Shown here one piece after another: positions 42,221 to 51,378 of a stretch of DNA of 64,000 bases (within the stretch, counting starts at the first letter, position 1; every line of letters begins with the position of its first letter). Source of the stretch: Burkholderia paludis (lineage in GTDB: Bacteria > Pseudomonadota > Gammaproteobacteria > Burkholderiales > Burkholderiaceae); assembly GCF_000732615.1 (NCBI RefSeq), contig NZ_JPGL01000010.1, positions 1 to 64,000 on the forward strand, given 5' to 3'. A program made the translations under genes and the position numbers. The notes under the pieces were generated by a model that was not told where the DNA came from, did no database searches, and was given only the letters and a program-made list of their open reading frames with translations.

Positions 42221-43045
42221 ATGCCTTCACCGATCTCCGCATTGGGCGACGCCCATATCCTGATCGTCGACGATCAGCCCGACCAGCTTCATTTGCTGAT
42301 CGACATCCTGCGCGGCACGGGGTGCCGGATCAGCATCGCGTCCGACGGGGTGCAAGCGTGCCAGCGCGCGCAGGCGCTCATGCCCGACCTGATCCTGATG
42401 GACGTCCGCATGCCGCGGATGGACGGCTTCACCGCGTGCGCGCTGCTGGCCGCCGATCCGCAAACGAGCGCGATCCCGGTCATCTTCCTGACCGTGGCGG
42501 GCGCATTGCACGAGCGCCTCGAGGGGTTCGACATCGGCTGCGTCGACTACGTGGTCAAGCCGTTCGAGCCCACCGAAGTGCTGGCGCGCATCCGCGTGCA
42601 GCTCGCCCGGACCCGGCGCGACCCGCCCGTCGATACGGACGGCCCGCTCGTGGCCGGCAAGGACGACGACATCATCGTCCGCGCGGCCATTCGCCATCTG
42701 GCGCGGACGCTGCACGATCCGCCGACGGTCGAACAACTGGCGCGCGCGGTCGGCACGCACGAAAAACGCCTGTCGCGCGCGTTTCGCGACAATCTCGGCC
42801 AGACGGTGTTCGAGTATCTGCGCCAGGAGCGGCTGCGCGTCGCCCAGGATCTGCTGGATTCGACGTCGCTGAGCATCGCCGGCATCGCGAAGGAGATCGG
42901 CTTTTCCACGCCGGCCAATTTCGCGACCGCATTTCGCGAGCGCTTCGGCCTCACGCCGACCGAATGGCGGCGCAAGAGCCGGCACCAACGCCAGCGCCAG
43001 CCCGGCGGACAGGCCGCGAGCCGGGAGCCGCAGCGCGGCGCGTAA
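42221..43045 (+). CDS. Response regulator with AraC-type output domain
   Basis: A 274-residue protein: receiver domain at 10-125 (ILIVDDQPDQLHLLIDIL, phosphorylatable Asp61 in LILMDVRMPRMDG, Lys in DYVVKPFEP) and an AraC helix-turn-helix domain at about 165-255 (TVEQLARAVGTHEKRLSRAF, IAGIAKEIGFSTPANFATAF, FGLTPTEW). No kinase gene lies beside it. The ATG at 42221 begins with MPSPISALGDAHILIVDD; the longer frame from 42083 adds an unsupported leader. It lies between the adhesin and Tad loci and converges on tadC, so control of one of these surface systems is plausible. Confidence 0.9.
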   Translation: MPSPISALGDAHILIVDDQPDQLHLLIDILRGTGCRISIASDGVQACQRAQALMPDLILMDVRMPRMDGFTACALLAADPQTSAIPVIFLTVAGALHERLEGFDIGCVDYVVKPFEPTEVLARIRVQLARTRRDPPVDTDGPLVAGKDDDIIVRAAIRHLARTLHDPPTVEQLARAVGTHEKRLSRAFRDNLGQTVFEYLRQERLRVAQDLLDSTSLSIAGIAKEIGFSTPANFATAFRERFGLTPTEWRRKSRHQRQRQPGGQAASREPQRGA

Positions 43046-43496
43046 CCCGCGCGACCCCGTCGCATCGCGCGCCGGCCGGCACGGTCGGCTCGTTGCCGAA
43101 CCCGCGCGCGCCCCCCGGCGGCGAATGCCGCGCGACCCCGATCCGCATGCAGGGGCCGAGCGGCCGCGCCGATCCAGCCATGGCTGCGGGGCACCGGGAA
43201 CGCCGCACGAACCGCAGCCGCGCTGCGGCACCCGTTGCGGCGCCGCAGCACGGAGCGATGCCGGCACACCTCGCCGGCATGCGGAGCAGCGGTAGGGGGC
43301 CGCCGGTGCGGCGGTGGACTACGGCTCGTTCCATGGCCGACCATGCGTCCAGGACGCGTTGACGCCGCTATGGTCGACCTGTCTCGCGGCGCCGCCTGGG
43401 AAGGGAGCCTTCATGAAGCCGGTTGCCGTGCCGGCCGGCGGTCGTCCGGCACGCAAAACGCTGCGGGGCGATCCCGGCGCGACGCCGGTCCGCCGT
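43046..43496. other. Intergenic region between convergent genes
   Basis: 451 bp separate the response-regulator stop and the tadC stop. No gene, clear hairpin terminator or pilin-accessory remnant was recognised. This is where tadD/E/F/G would be expected if they followed tadC. Confidence 0.4.
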
Positions 43497-44477
43497 TCAC
43501 GGCGCGATGCCGACGAACGTCGGCAGCAGCACGCGATAGACGTGGATCAGCGCCGGCCCGAGCAGCACCATCATCAGCGCGGGAAAGATGCAGAAGATCA
43601 GCGGGAACAGCAGTTTCAGCGCGATTTTCGCGGCGCGCTCCTCCGCGCGCATCCGGCGTCGCGTGCGCAGCAGGTCCGACAGCACGCGCAGCGATTCGCT
43701 GATGCTCGTGCCGAAGCGGTCGGCCTGGATCAGCATCGCGCAGAACGATTCGACGTCCTCCACACCGGTGCGCAGCGCGAGATTGCGCAGCGCCGTCTCC
43801 TTCGTGAAGCCGGAGCGCATCTCGAGCAGCAGCAGGTCGAGTTCGCTCGAAACCACCTCGCTGCCGAAGCGCAGCTCCTCGCTCACCTTCATCAGCGCCG
43901 CGTCGAGCCCCAGCCCGGCCTCGACGCACACCGTCAGCAGATCGAGCGCATCCGGGAAATCCTCGAAGATCTTCTGCTGGCGCACCTTGACGCGCTGCGA
44001 CAGCACCGCGTTCGGGATGTAGTAGCCGATCCCGGCGAGCGCGACGAGGATCACCGACAGCAGGACGCGCTCGTCCCCGAGCCGGGTCGTGACGAGCCCC
44101 AGCAGCGCGGCGCACGGCAGCGCGAGCGCAAGCGCCGTCTTCGCGGTGAAATACAGCGCGGCCGCGTTCTGGCCGCGCCAGCCGGCATTCATGAGCCGGA
44201 TGCGCAGCGGCGAATTCTCCCAGCCCTCCTTCGGCACCGACAGCTTCGAGATCGGGGTGGACATCGCCACCAGCTTCTCGACCCAGCGCGACGCGACATC
44301 GTCGCCCGGGCCGGAGCCCGCGACGGCCGCCGCACCGGCCCCGGCGCCGCCGGCCTGCCGGACCCGGCGCTGGATGCTGCGCGGCGCGAACAGCAGCATC
44401 GCGACCAGCGCGCCGCCGGACACGAAGATGAACAAGCCGCCCAGCATCACGGCCTGGACCACGCTCAGGTTTTGCAT
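43497..44477 (-). CDS. tadC: Tad pilus inner-membrane platform protein TadC
   Basis: A 326-residue inner-membrane protein with a T2SSF domain (about 180-310). Landmarks are FEDFPDALDLLTVCVEAGLG, a charged helix GFTKETALRNLALRTGV and QADRFGTSISESLRVLSDLL. It partners TadB to form the platform on which the TadA ATPase assembles Flp pilin. It has one N-terminal and several further hydrophobic segments, ending LLFPLIFCIFPALMMVLLGP. It is the last gene of the minus-strand Tad operon, 36 bp after tadB. Confidence 0.93.
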   Translation of the reverse strand: MQNLSVVQAVMLGGLFIFVSGGALVAMLLFAPRSIQRRVRQAGGAGAGAAAVAGSGPGDDVASRWVEKLVAMSTPISKLSVPKEGWENSPLRIRLMNAGWRGQNAAALYFTAKTALALALPCAALLGLVTTRLGDERVLLSVILVALAGIGYYIPNAVLSQRVKVRQQKIFEDFPDALDLLTVCVEAGLGLDAALMKVSEELRFGSEVVSSELDLLLLEMRSGFTKETALRNLALRTGVEDVESFCAMLIQADRFGTSISESLRVLSDLLRTRRRMRAEERAAKIALKLLFPLIFCIFPALMMVLLGPALIHVYRVLLPTFVGIAP

Positions 44478-44513
44478 GACAGCCTCGCAACGGTTCGTGA
44501 TCGGGTTCGCGCG

Positions 44514-45491
44514 TCAGACGCGAATCCGGACAATGCGGCGAATCCACAGCACGCCGAATATCATCGACACCAGCATCGTGCCGACCATCCTGACCCCGGC
44601 CGGATCCTCCCAGAGCACCGACAGGAACTCGCGGTTCAGCAACACCATCGCCCCCGCGGTGCCGAACGGCAGCAGCCCGAGGATCCACGCCGACAGCCGC
44701 CCTTCCGCCGACAGCACGCGCACCTTGTCGAACAGCTTGAAGCGCTCGCGGATCAGCGAGGCGATGCTGTCGAGCAGCTCGGCCAGGTTGCCGCCGGTCT
44801 CGCGCTGGATCAGCACCGCGATCACGAAATAGCGCAGGTCGTGCACCGGCACGCGCGTCGCGAGGTTCATCAGCGCGTCGTGCAGCGACACGCCGTAGTT
44901 GACCTCGTCGAACGTGATCCGGAATTCGCCGCCCATCGGCTCGGGATACTCGTCGCCGATCATCCCGAGCGTGCTCGTGAACGAATGACCGGAGCGCAGC
45001 GCGCGCGCGATCATGTCGCAGACGTCCGGCAACTGCCGCTCGAGCTTGCGCAGGCGGCGCCGCCGGCAGCGCAGCACGTATGCGGTCGGCGCGCACGCGG
45101 CCAGCCCCGCGACCGGCAGCACGGCCAGTTGCGGCAGCGCGGCAAAGCTCGGCGCGAGCCACGCGAACGCCCCGAACGTCAGGCTGAGCACGATCAGCTT
45201 CGGGATCGACCAGTCGAGCCCCGACTGCTGGATCACGAGATCGAGCGTCTGCACGCGCGGCACGCGCAGCAGCAGGCGGTCGAACGGCTTCGTGTCGTCG
45301 AGCATCCGCTTCTTGAGGATCGACAGCCGCTCCTGCTGCACGTTGCCGCCGGCCGACATCGCGCGAATGCGCGACTCGATCCGGCGCGCGGCGGCGCCGT
45401 GCCGCGCGTTCCACCATTGATAGGCGCCCTCGATCGCCAGGACCACCGCGACGAAGGTGAGAATCAGAAAAGCGTAAAGGACCGTGTTCAT
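44514..45491 (-). CDS. tadB: Tad pilus inner-membrane platform protein TadB
   Basis: A 325-residue T2SSF-domain membrane protein. It has the hydrophobic start MNTVLYAFLILTFVAVVLAI, a central segment, RQLPDVCDMIARALRSGHSF opening the T2SSF domain and RETGGNLAELLDSIASLIRE in it, and two C-terminal segments. It forms the Tad assembly platform with TadC. It lies 33 bp after tadA. Confidence 0.93.
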   Translation of the reverse strand: MNTVLYAFLILTFVAVVLAIEGAYQWWNARHGAAARRIESRIRAMSAGGNVQQERLSILKKRMLDDTKPFDRLLLRVPRVQTLDLVIQQSGLDWSIPKLIVLSLTFGAFAWLAPSFAALPQLAVLPVAGLAACAPTAYVLRCRRRRLRKLERQLPDVCDMIARALRSGHSFTSTLGMIGDEYPEPMGGEFRITFDEVNYGVSLHDALMNLATRVPVHDLRYFVIAVLIQRETGGNLAELLDSIASLIRERFKLFDKVRVLSAEGRLSAWILGLLPFGTAGAMVLLNREFLSVLWEDPAGVRMVGTMLVSMIFGVLWIRRIVRIRV

Positions 45492-45524
45492 GAAACCTCC
45501 CCGGGTTCGGGCGGCGGCAGGCCG

Positions 45525-46892
45525 TCAGTTCGGTTCGTAGCGCCGCGACGGGTCGTAGAGCGCATCCGGCAGGTTGATGCCGAACGCCTGCAGCCGCTCG
45601 GCGAACTTCGGCCGCACGCCGGTCGCGCAGAAGTGGCCGCGCACCGCGCCGTCGCGGTCCACGCCGGTGCGCCGGAACGTGAAGATCTCCTGCATGTTGA
45701 CGACGTCGCCCTCCATCCCGGTCAGCTCCTGGATGCTGACGATCTTGCGCGAGCCGTCGGTCAGCCGCGCCGCCTGCACGACCACCGAGATCGCCGACGC
45801 GATCTGCTGGCGCATCGTCTTCGGCGGCAGCGACAGGCCGGCGACGCTGATCATGTTCTCGAGCCGCGTCAGCGCGTCGCGCGGCGTGTTCGCGTGGATC
45901 GTCGCGAGCGAGCCTTCGTGGCCGGTGTTCATCGCGTTGAGCATGTCGAGCGCCTCGGCGCCGCGCACCTCGCCGAGGATGATCCGGTCGGGCCGCATCC
46001 GCAGCGCGTTGCGCACCAGCGTGCGCTGGGTGATCTCGCCCTTGCCCTCGATGTTCGGCGGCCGCGTTTCGAGCCGCAGCACGTGCGGCTGCTGCAGTTG
46101 CAGTTCGGCGGCGTCCTCGATCGTCACGATCCGCTCGTTGCGCGGAATGGCGCCCGACAGGATGTTGAGCAGCGTCGTCTTGCCGCTGCCCGTGCCGCCC
46201 GACACCAGCACGTTCACCTTGGCGCGCGACAGCGCGTCCAGCAGCTCGGCCATCGGCGGCGTCAGGCTGTGGAAGCGTACCAGGTCGTCCATCTTCAGCG
46301 GATTGACCGCGAAGCGCCGGATCGACATCAGCGGCCCGTCGATCGCGGACGGCGGGATGATCGCGTTCACGCGCGAACCGTCCGGCAGCCGCGCATCGAC
46401 CATCGGGCTCGATTCGTCGATGCGGCGCCCGACGCGCGACACGATCTTCTCGATCACCTTCATCAGGTGCGCGTCGTCGTAGAACGTCACGTCGGTCAGT
46501 TCGAGCTGGCCGCGACGCTCGACATAGACCTGCCGGTACGTATTCACCAGGATGTCCGACACGCCCGGATCGCGCAGCAGCACTTCGAGCGGGCCGAAGC
46601 CGAACATCTCGTCGTACACGTCGATCGCGAGCTGGCGCCGCTCGATGTCGTTCGCGGGCATCCGTTCGTCGTCGAGAATGCGCGAGATCAGCGCGCCGAT
46701 CTCCTGCCGGACCTGCTCCTGCGGCAGCCGCGACAGGCGCTCCAGCTCGACGCGCTCGAGCACCGCCAGGTGAATTTCGCGGCGCAGCTTCTGGTACGCG
46801 TCGCGTACCGACGCGTGCGCCGGGCCGGCCGGCTCGCCGCCCGCCGTCAGCGGCGGGGTCCGTTGCAACGACATCTGTTCGCGCAGTGACAT
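45525..46892 (-). CDS. tadA: Tad pilus secretion ATPase TadA (CpaF)
   Basis: A 455-residue hexameric type II/IV secretion ATPase that powers both extension and retraction of Flp pili. The N-terminal domain (30-190) has [20 protein letters not shown]. The P-loop is [13 protein letters not shown] (GGTGSGKTT at 232-240), the Asp box [16 protein letters not shown], Walker [13 protein letters not shown] and the His box [14 protein letters not shown]. All expected residues are present. It is encoded between cpaE and tadB with short gaps. Confidence 0.96.
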   Translation of the reverse strand: MSLREQMSLQRTPPLTAGGEPAGPAHASVRDAYQKLRREIHLAVLERVELERLSRLPQEQVRQEIGALISRILDDERMPANDIERRQLAIDVYDEMFGFGPLEVLLRDPGVSDILVNTYRQVYVERRGQLELTDVTFYDDAHLMKVIEKIVSRVGRRIDESSPMVDARLPDGSRVNAIIPPSAIDGPLMSIRRFAVNPLKMDDLVRFHSLTPPMAELLDALSRAKVNVLVSGGTGSGKTTLLNILSGAIPRNERIVTIEDAAELQLQQPHVLRLETRPPNIEGKGEITQRTLVRNALRMRPDRIILGEVRGAEALDMLNAMNTGHEGSLATIHANTPRDALTRLENMISVAGLSLPPKTMRQQIASAISVVVQAARLTDGSRKIVSIQELTGMEGDVVNMQEIFTFRRTGVDRDGAVRGHFCATGVRPKFAERLQAFGINLPDALYDPSRRYEPN

Positions 46893-46911
46893 GATCGATT
46901 CCCCGAACGGA

Positions 46912-48120
46912 TTACATGGACTTGAGCTTCGGTGTGGCCTTGCGGCCGAAAAGCCGGGACATCAGCGGTTCGCCGCGCACGGCTTCGTGCCCGGCGCGCA
47001 CGTCGCCTTCGACGAGCCGCTTCGCATAGCCCTGCAGCGCGCGCGTGACCGCCGTGCCGCGCGCGAGCCGCGACACCGGGTGCCCCTGGTTGATCGCTTC
47101 GAGCACGGTGTCGGCGTCGTCCGGAATCGTGCAGGCGGCCGACAGGCCGAGCACTTCCTCGAGCGCGGTGCGGGTGCGCTCGCTCGCGCGCGTCGCGCGA
47201 TTCACGACGAGCCGCAACCGGTCGGCCGGATAGCCGAGCGACACCAGGATCTCCAGCAGCCGGCGGCCGGCGCGCACGTGCGGCATCGCGGGCTGCAGCA
47301 CGACATGGATCGGGTCGCTGCGGTCCAGCGCGACCATCGACAGCGGATTGATGCCGACGCCCGCGTCGAAGATCACGAAGTCGTAGCGCGGCGCGGCGAC
47401 GCCCAGGATCCATTCGACCGCGTCCTCGCGTATCCCGGCGGCCTTGACCGGATCGCCGGCGCCCGCCAGCACGTGGAAGTTCTCCGTCACGTGCGCGACG
47501 CTCGCGTCGAGAAACGCGCTGTCGAGCCGCTCGATCTGCGCGCAGACCTGCGGCAGCGTCGACGGCGGGGTTTCGTCGCTGACGAGAAAGGCCGCGTCGG
47601 CGAACTGCTGGTTCAGGTCGATCAGCAGCACGCGACGCTTGAAGCCTTCGGCGATCTCGAATGCGACGTTGCCGGCCGTGAAGCTGGTGCCGGCCCCGCC
47701 CTTGCACGACATGAACGACACGATGCGGGTGTCGTCGGTATCGCGCCGCGTGCTTTGCACGGCCGCGCGTTCGAGCGCGCGGCCGAGCGCCTGCGGGTCG
47801 AGCGGCCACTGCAGCACGTCGCGCGCGCCGGCGCGCATCGCATCCAGCAGCACGCGCGGCGACGAGTCCGCCGCCGTCAGGATGCAGGTCAGCCCGGCGT
47901 GGGCGCGACAGATCCGCTCGATCGCCGACAGCTCGGACGCATCGAGCGACGTGCCGTCGACCAGCAGGATGTCGAACGCGTCGAGCCCGTCGGTGCGATG
48001 CTCGATCTGGGACGGACGGCCCGCGGCGCGCGTCGCGCGATAGCGTCCGCAGTCGGCCACGTGACGCGCGATCTGCGCGAGCCGCGCGGTATCGTCGGAA
48101 GCTACGAGGATGTTGATCAT
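46912..48120 (-). CDS. cpaE: Tad pilus localisation ATPase CpaE/TadZ
   Basis: A 402-residue protein with an atypical receiver-like N-terminal domain ([32 protein letters not shown]) and a ParA/MinD-like ATPase domain from about residue 130. Its P-loop reads [16 protein letters not shown], with Thr where the usual GKT lysine would stand but keeping the deviant first Lys, as is common in TadZ. It localises the Tad machine, often to the pole. It lies 19 bp before tadA and 111 bp after the lipoprotein gene. Confidence 0.92.
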   Translation of the reverse strand: MINILVASDDTARLAQIARHVADCGRYRATRAAGRPSQIEHRTDGLDAFDILLVDGTSLDASELSAIERICRAHAGLTCILTAADSSPRVLLDAMRAGARDVLQWPLDPQALGRALERAAVQSTRRDTDDTRIVSFMSCKGGAGTSFTAGNVAFEIAEGFKRRVLLIDLNQQFADAAFLVSDETPPSTLPQVCAQIERLDSAFLDASVAHVTENFHVLAGAGDPVKAAGIREDAVEWILGVAAPRYDFVIFDAGVGINPLSMVALDRSDPIHVVLQPAMPHVRAGRRLLEILVSLGYPADRLRLVVNRATRASERTRTALEEVLGLSAACTIPDDADTVLEAINQGHPVSRLARGTAVTRALQGYAKRLVEGDVRAGHEAVRGEPLMSRLFGRKATPKLKSM

Positions 48121-48231
48121 GTCGTGTGCCTCGCCGGTTCGATCAATGACAATGGGCGCCGCCGGTCGCGGCGCATGACTTCGGATGACGCACGGCGCGG
48201 GTCATGGCGTTCCTCCCCGGGCATGCGGCCG

Positions 48232-48528
48232 TTACTGGCCGGACTTGCCGACGCCGATCACGAACGCATTGGCGGCCGGCTCGATCTGCTTGAACGACTT
48301 GTCGTAGCCGTCGAGTGCGGCCGCGACCGCGCTGCCGTCGGCCACCGCCGGCCCCGCCGCGTGCGCGGCGGCGTTCGGATCGATGATCTGGGCCTGCATC
48401 ACGGTGCGGACCGAGTCGCCGAAGCGGCTGTCCCACACCGGGGTCGACGACATGCAGCCTGCAAGCGCGAACGCGAGCGGTGCGGCGAGCGCCGCGCGGC
48501 GCACGAATACGAGGAAGGCGGATTTCAT
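48232..48528 (-). CDS. Small Tad-locus lipoprotein (pilotin/CpaD-like position)
   Basis: A 98-residue lipoprotein. The signal peptide ends with the lipobox LAGC (APLAFALAGCMSSTPVW), so the mature protein begins at that Cys and is anchored in the outer membrane. The start ATG has AAGGGGA 5 bases upstream. It follows the secretin gene by 20 bp, the position of CpaD/RcpB or a pilotin in other Tad loci, and probably helps secretin assembly. It is shorter than classical CpaD (about 200 residues), and sequence similarity to it is not obvious. Confidence 0.82.
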   Translation of the reverse strand: MKSAFLVFVRRAALAAPLAFALAGCMSSTPVWDSRFGDSVRTVMQAQIIDPNAAAHAAGPAVADGSAVAAALDGYDKSFKQIEPAANAFVIGVGKSGQ

Positions 48529-48548
48529 GAGTGTCCCCTTGGATGGCT

Positions 48549-50399
48549 TCAACGATCGCTGGACTCGGGTTCCGTACGCGTGACCTGCACGGCCGGCGCG
48601 TCGGGGCCGGCCGCCGCCACGCGGGTGGCCGCGTCGACAGGCGCGGTGCGGGCCGGGCCGGCCGCGTCGGGCCGCGGCGCGGCGGCCGCCACCGGCGCGC
48701 TCGCCTTCTGCGGCTCGGCCGGCGCCGGCGGCGGCGTGTCCGCGCCCAGCGGCGCGCGCGGTGCGGGCAGCGCGGCGGCCGGGCCCGCGGGCGCGGCCGG
48801 TTGCGGCATCGGGGCCGGCGGCGCGGCGTCCGCGCCGTTCGCCGGCCGGGCGCCCGGCTTGCGGGCGCCGCCGCGGCCCTCCATGTCGCCGGTCGCATAC
48901 ACGTCGGCTTCGCTCGGCTTCGTGAAGCTGTCGGTCGGCAACGGCACGTCGGCGGTCTGCAGCGGCTTCACGAGGTGCGGCGTGATCAGGAAGATCAGCT
49001 CGGTGCGGTCCTGCTGGAACGACGTGCTGCGGAACAGCGCGCCGAGCACCGGCACTTCGCCGACACCCGGGATCGCCTTCAGCGCGCCGGTCACGTTGTC
49101 CTTGATCAGCCCGCCGATCGCGAACGATTCGCCGTCGCGCATCTGCACCGTCGTCGACGCGCGCCGCGTCGTGATCAGCGGCAGGATCGACGTGCCGCCG
49201 ATGTTGGACGCGCTCAGCGTGACGCCCGTCTGCGACAGCTCCGACACTTCCGGCGCGACCTTCAGGCTGATCCGGCCGTTCGCCAGCACGGTCGGCGTGA
49301 ACTTCAGCGCGACCCCGTATTCCTCTTCCTGCAGCGTGATCGACGAGGTGCCGTTGCCGCTGCTCTGCGGGATCGGAATGAAGATCTTGCCGCCGGCGAG
49401 GAACGTCGCCTCCTGGCCGCTGATCGTCACGAGATTCGGCTCCGCGAGGACCTTGACCAGGTTGTCGGTATTCTGCGCATCGGCCGAGATGTTGAACGGC
49501 TTGTTGTTCGCCTTGCTGAAGGCGACGCCGCTGGCCACGCCCGCGAGCAGGTTGCTGACCAGCGCGCCGCTCCACGAACCGAACCCGCCCTGGATGTTGA
49601 GCGCGCTGCCCATCTGGTTGATCAGCGTCTTCGACACCTCGGCCACCTTCACCTCGAGCATCACCTGCTGCGGCGACGTGACGGCCAGCATGTTCAGCAC
49701 GCCGCCGCCGGGCTTGCCGCCCGCGGCCGGGTCGCCGCCGCTGTCGCCGTATGCGCGGGCGATCTGCACGGCCGCCTGCGCGGCCTGCGAGCTCGACACG
49801 GTGCCCGACAGCACGATCGTGCCGGCCGCGGTCGTCACGCGGATGTCGCGTTCGTCCGGCATCAGCTGCAGCAGCGACGCCTGCAGGCCGCCGGCATCCG
49901 CGCCGACCGCCACGTCGATCACCCGGCAGGCGCCGCTCCGGCCCTGCACGATCATGTTGGTCGTGCCGACCGACAGCCCGAGGATGTACAGCGTCTGCGG
50001 CGACACCATGGTCGCCTGCGCGACGGCCGGATTGCCGATCGTGCGGTTGCGGACCGGCTCCGGCATCGGCACCAGCAGCGACTTGCCGAGCGGCACGCTG
50101 ACGCTGCTCGACTCGCGCACCGCGCCGACGCAGTTCGGCCCGCGCAGCGGCCCGGACGATGCGGCCGGCGCGGCGGCCGGCGCCGGCGTCATGCTGATCG
50201 TCATCTGCACCGGCCCCTTGCCGATCGCGGCCGGCGCGCTCGCGCCGTTCTTCGCCGGCGCGGCCCCTTCGCCGCCTTCCTGGGCCACTGCGCCATGGAC
50301 GACGAGCCATCCTGAACAAAGGATCGCGGCCATCGTCGTGCCGCGCGCGACGCGCGTGCGCAGCGGGCCGGTACCTGTACGTTGCGGTTTGATCTTCAT
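48549..50399 (-). CDS. cpaC: Tad pilus outer-membrane secretin (CpaC/RcpA)
   Basis: A 616-residue secretin that forms the outer-membrane pore for Flp pili. Signal peptide to about residue 39 (VVHGAVAQ). The pilus-type N-domain has VPLGKSLLVPMPEPV and GLSVGTTNMIVQG, a BON-like domain follows (DIRVTTAAGTIVLSGTVSSS), then the secretin core with VKVLAEPNLVTISGQEATFL, RDGESFAIGGLIKDN and ELIFLITPHLVKPL. The last 80 or so residues form an unusual Ala/Pro-rich tail. It overlaps no neighbour; 104 bp separate it from cpaB. Confidence 0.94.
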   Translation of the reverse strand: MKIKPQRTGTGPLRTRVARGTTMAAILCSGWLVVHGAVAQEGGEGAAPAKNGASAPAAIGKGPVQMTISMTPAPAAAPAASSGPLRGPNCVGAVRESSSVSVPLGKSLLVPMPEPVRNRTIGNPAVAQATMVSPQTLYILGLSVGTTNMIVQGRSGACRVIDVAVGADAGGLQASLLQLMPDERDIRVTTAAGTIVLSGTVSSSQAAQAAVQIARAYGDSGGDPAAGGKPGGGVLNMLAVTSPQQVMLEVKVAEVSKTLINQMGSALNIQGGFGSWSGALVSNLLAGVASGVAFSKANNKPFNISADAQNTDNLVKVLAEPNLVTISGQEATFLAGGKIFIPIPQSSGNGTSSITLQEEEYGVALKFTPTVLANGRISLKVAPEVSELSQTGVTLSASNIGGTSILPLITTRRASTTVQMRDGESFAIGGLIKDNVTGALKAIPGVGEVPVLGALFRSTSFQQDRTELIFLITPHLVKPLQTADVPLPTDSFTKPSEADVYATGDMEGRGGARKPGARPANGADAAPPAPMPQPAAPAGPAAALPAPRAPLGADTPPPAPAEPQKASAPVAAAAPRPDAAGPARTAPVDAATRVAAAGPDAPAVQVTRTEPESSDR

Positions 50400-50503
50400 T
50401 TCGTCTGATCCCCGAGAGACCGGCGTCGTGCCGGTGGTCGACTTCCGGGGCCGCCATGCGTTGCCGGCGGCCGGGTCTGATTGTCTGGATGAACGCGCGT
50501 GCG

Positions 50504-51343
50504 TCAGAAGCACTCGACGCTGCCCTTCACGCCCGTCAGCACGCCGACGCAGTCGTGCCGCGCGTCCGGCGCCGCATGCGACGCGACGTGCACGCGCACG
50601 GTCCGCACGCGGACGGCCGGCGGCGGCGCTTCGGGCGCGGTGTCCTTGCCGAGCAGCGTCAGCTTGGTCGCGCCGTCGGTGTTCAGCGTCTTCTGGTCGA
50701 CCTGGTTGCGCAGCACGAGCGACAGCGTGCCGACGCTGCGCGCGAGGTCGAGCCGTTCCGCCTGATCGGGCGTGACTTCCAGCGTGACCGCGTTGACGAC
50801 CTTGGGCGCCGTGTCGTCGCGACTGACCTGCTGCGCGACGGCCAGCACGAGGATGTGCTCGAGCACGATCTTGGAGATGCTCTGCCCGTCGGTCTTGCCC
50901 TGCTGCTCCTGCGTATTGACGATCACGTCGACATAGTTGCCCGGCAGCGCGAAGCCCGCGACGCCGACCACGTCGTTCACGCGCACCGTGATCGCCCGGC
51001 TGCCGTCCGAGATCACCGCCGACAGCCCGCCCTTCGTGCCGACCGGCGCGAGCTTCGCCTCGATCACCGGCTCGCCGCGCGACAGGCTGGCGCGCACGAC
51101 GCGCCCTTCGAGCGCCTTGGTGTCCGTGAACGCGCCGATCGGCACGCTGCCGGACGGCCAGCTCACCATGTGGATCTGGTTCGGTCCGAGCGGCTCGCCC
51201 AGGTTCAGGTCGGTGCTGGCCACCGCGACCGGCGTGACCGAGCTCGTGGATGTCTGCGCCAGCCAGTGGGACGCGAACACGACCGCGGCAAGACCCGCGA
51301 TCATCGCGACGACCAGCATCAGGATCGCTCGACTGTTTTTCAT
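50504..51343 (-). CDS. cpaB: Tad pilus assembly protein CpaB/RcpC
   Basis: A 279-residue periplasmic protein with an N-terminal membrane anchor (AILMLVVAMIAGLAAVVFA), a SAF/antifreeze-like domain (VASTDLNLGEPLGPNQIH, VVRASLSRGEPVIEAKL) and the RcpC/CpaB domain with FALPGNYVDVIVNTQ and LEVTPDQAERLDLARSVGTL. It helps secretin stability and pilus formation. GAGGAG precedes the ATG at 51343. The C-terminus has two cysteines (HDCVGVLTGVKGSVECF) that could form a disulfide. Confidence 0.92.
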   Translation of the reverse strand: MKNSRAILMLVVAMIAGLAAVVFASHWLAQTSTSSVTPVAVASTDLNLGEPLGPNQIHMVSWPSGSVPIGAFTDTKALEGRVVRASLSRGEPVIEAKLAPVGTKGGLSAVISDGSRAITVRVNDVVGVAGFALPGNYVDVIVNTQEQQGKTDGQSISKIVLEHILVLAVAQQVSRDDTAPKVVNAVTLEVTPDQAERLDLARSVGTLSLVLRNQVDQKTLNTDGATKLTLLGKDTAPEAPPPAVRVRTVRVHVASHAAPDARHDCVGVLTGVKGSVECF

Positions 51344-51378
51344 GGCAATGCTCCTCGACGAATCGTGAATGGAACGGC

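Noticed and set aside
43314..46889. 1191-codon plus-strand frame opposite tadC-tadA
   Set aside because: Shadow of three well-supported Tad genes; no domain and no plausible start context.
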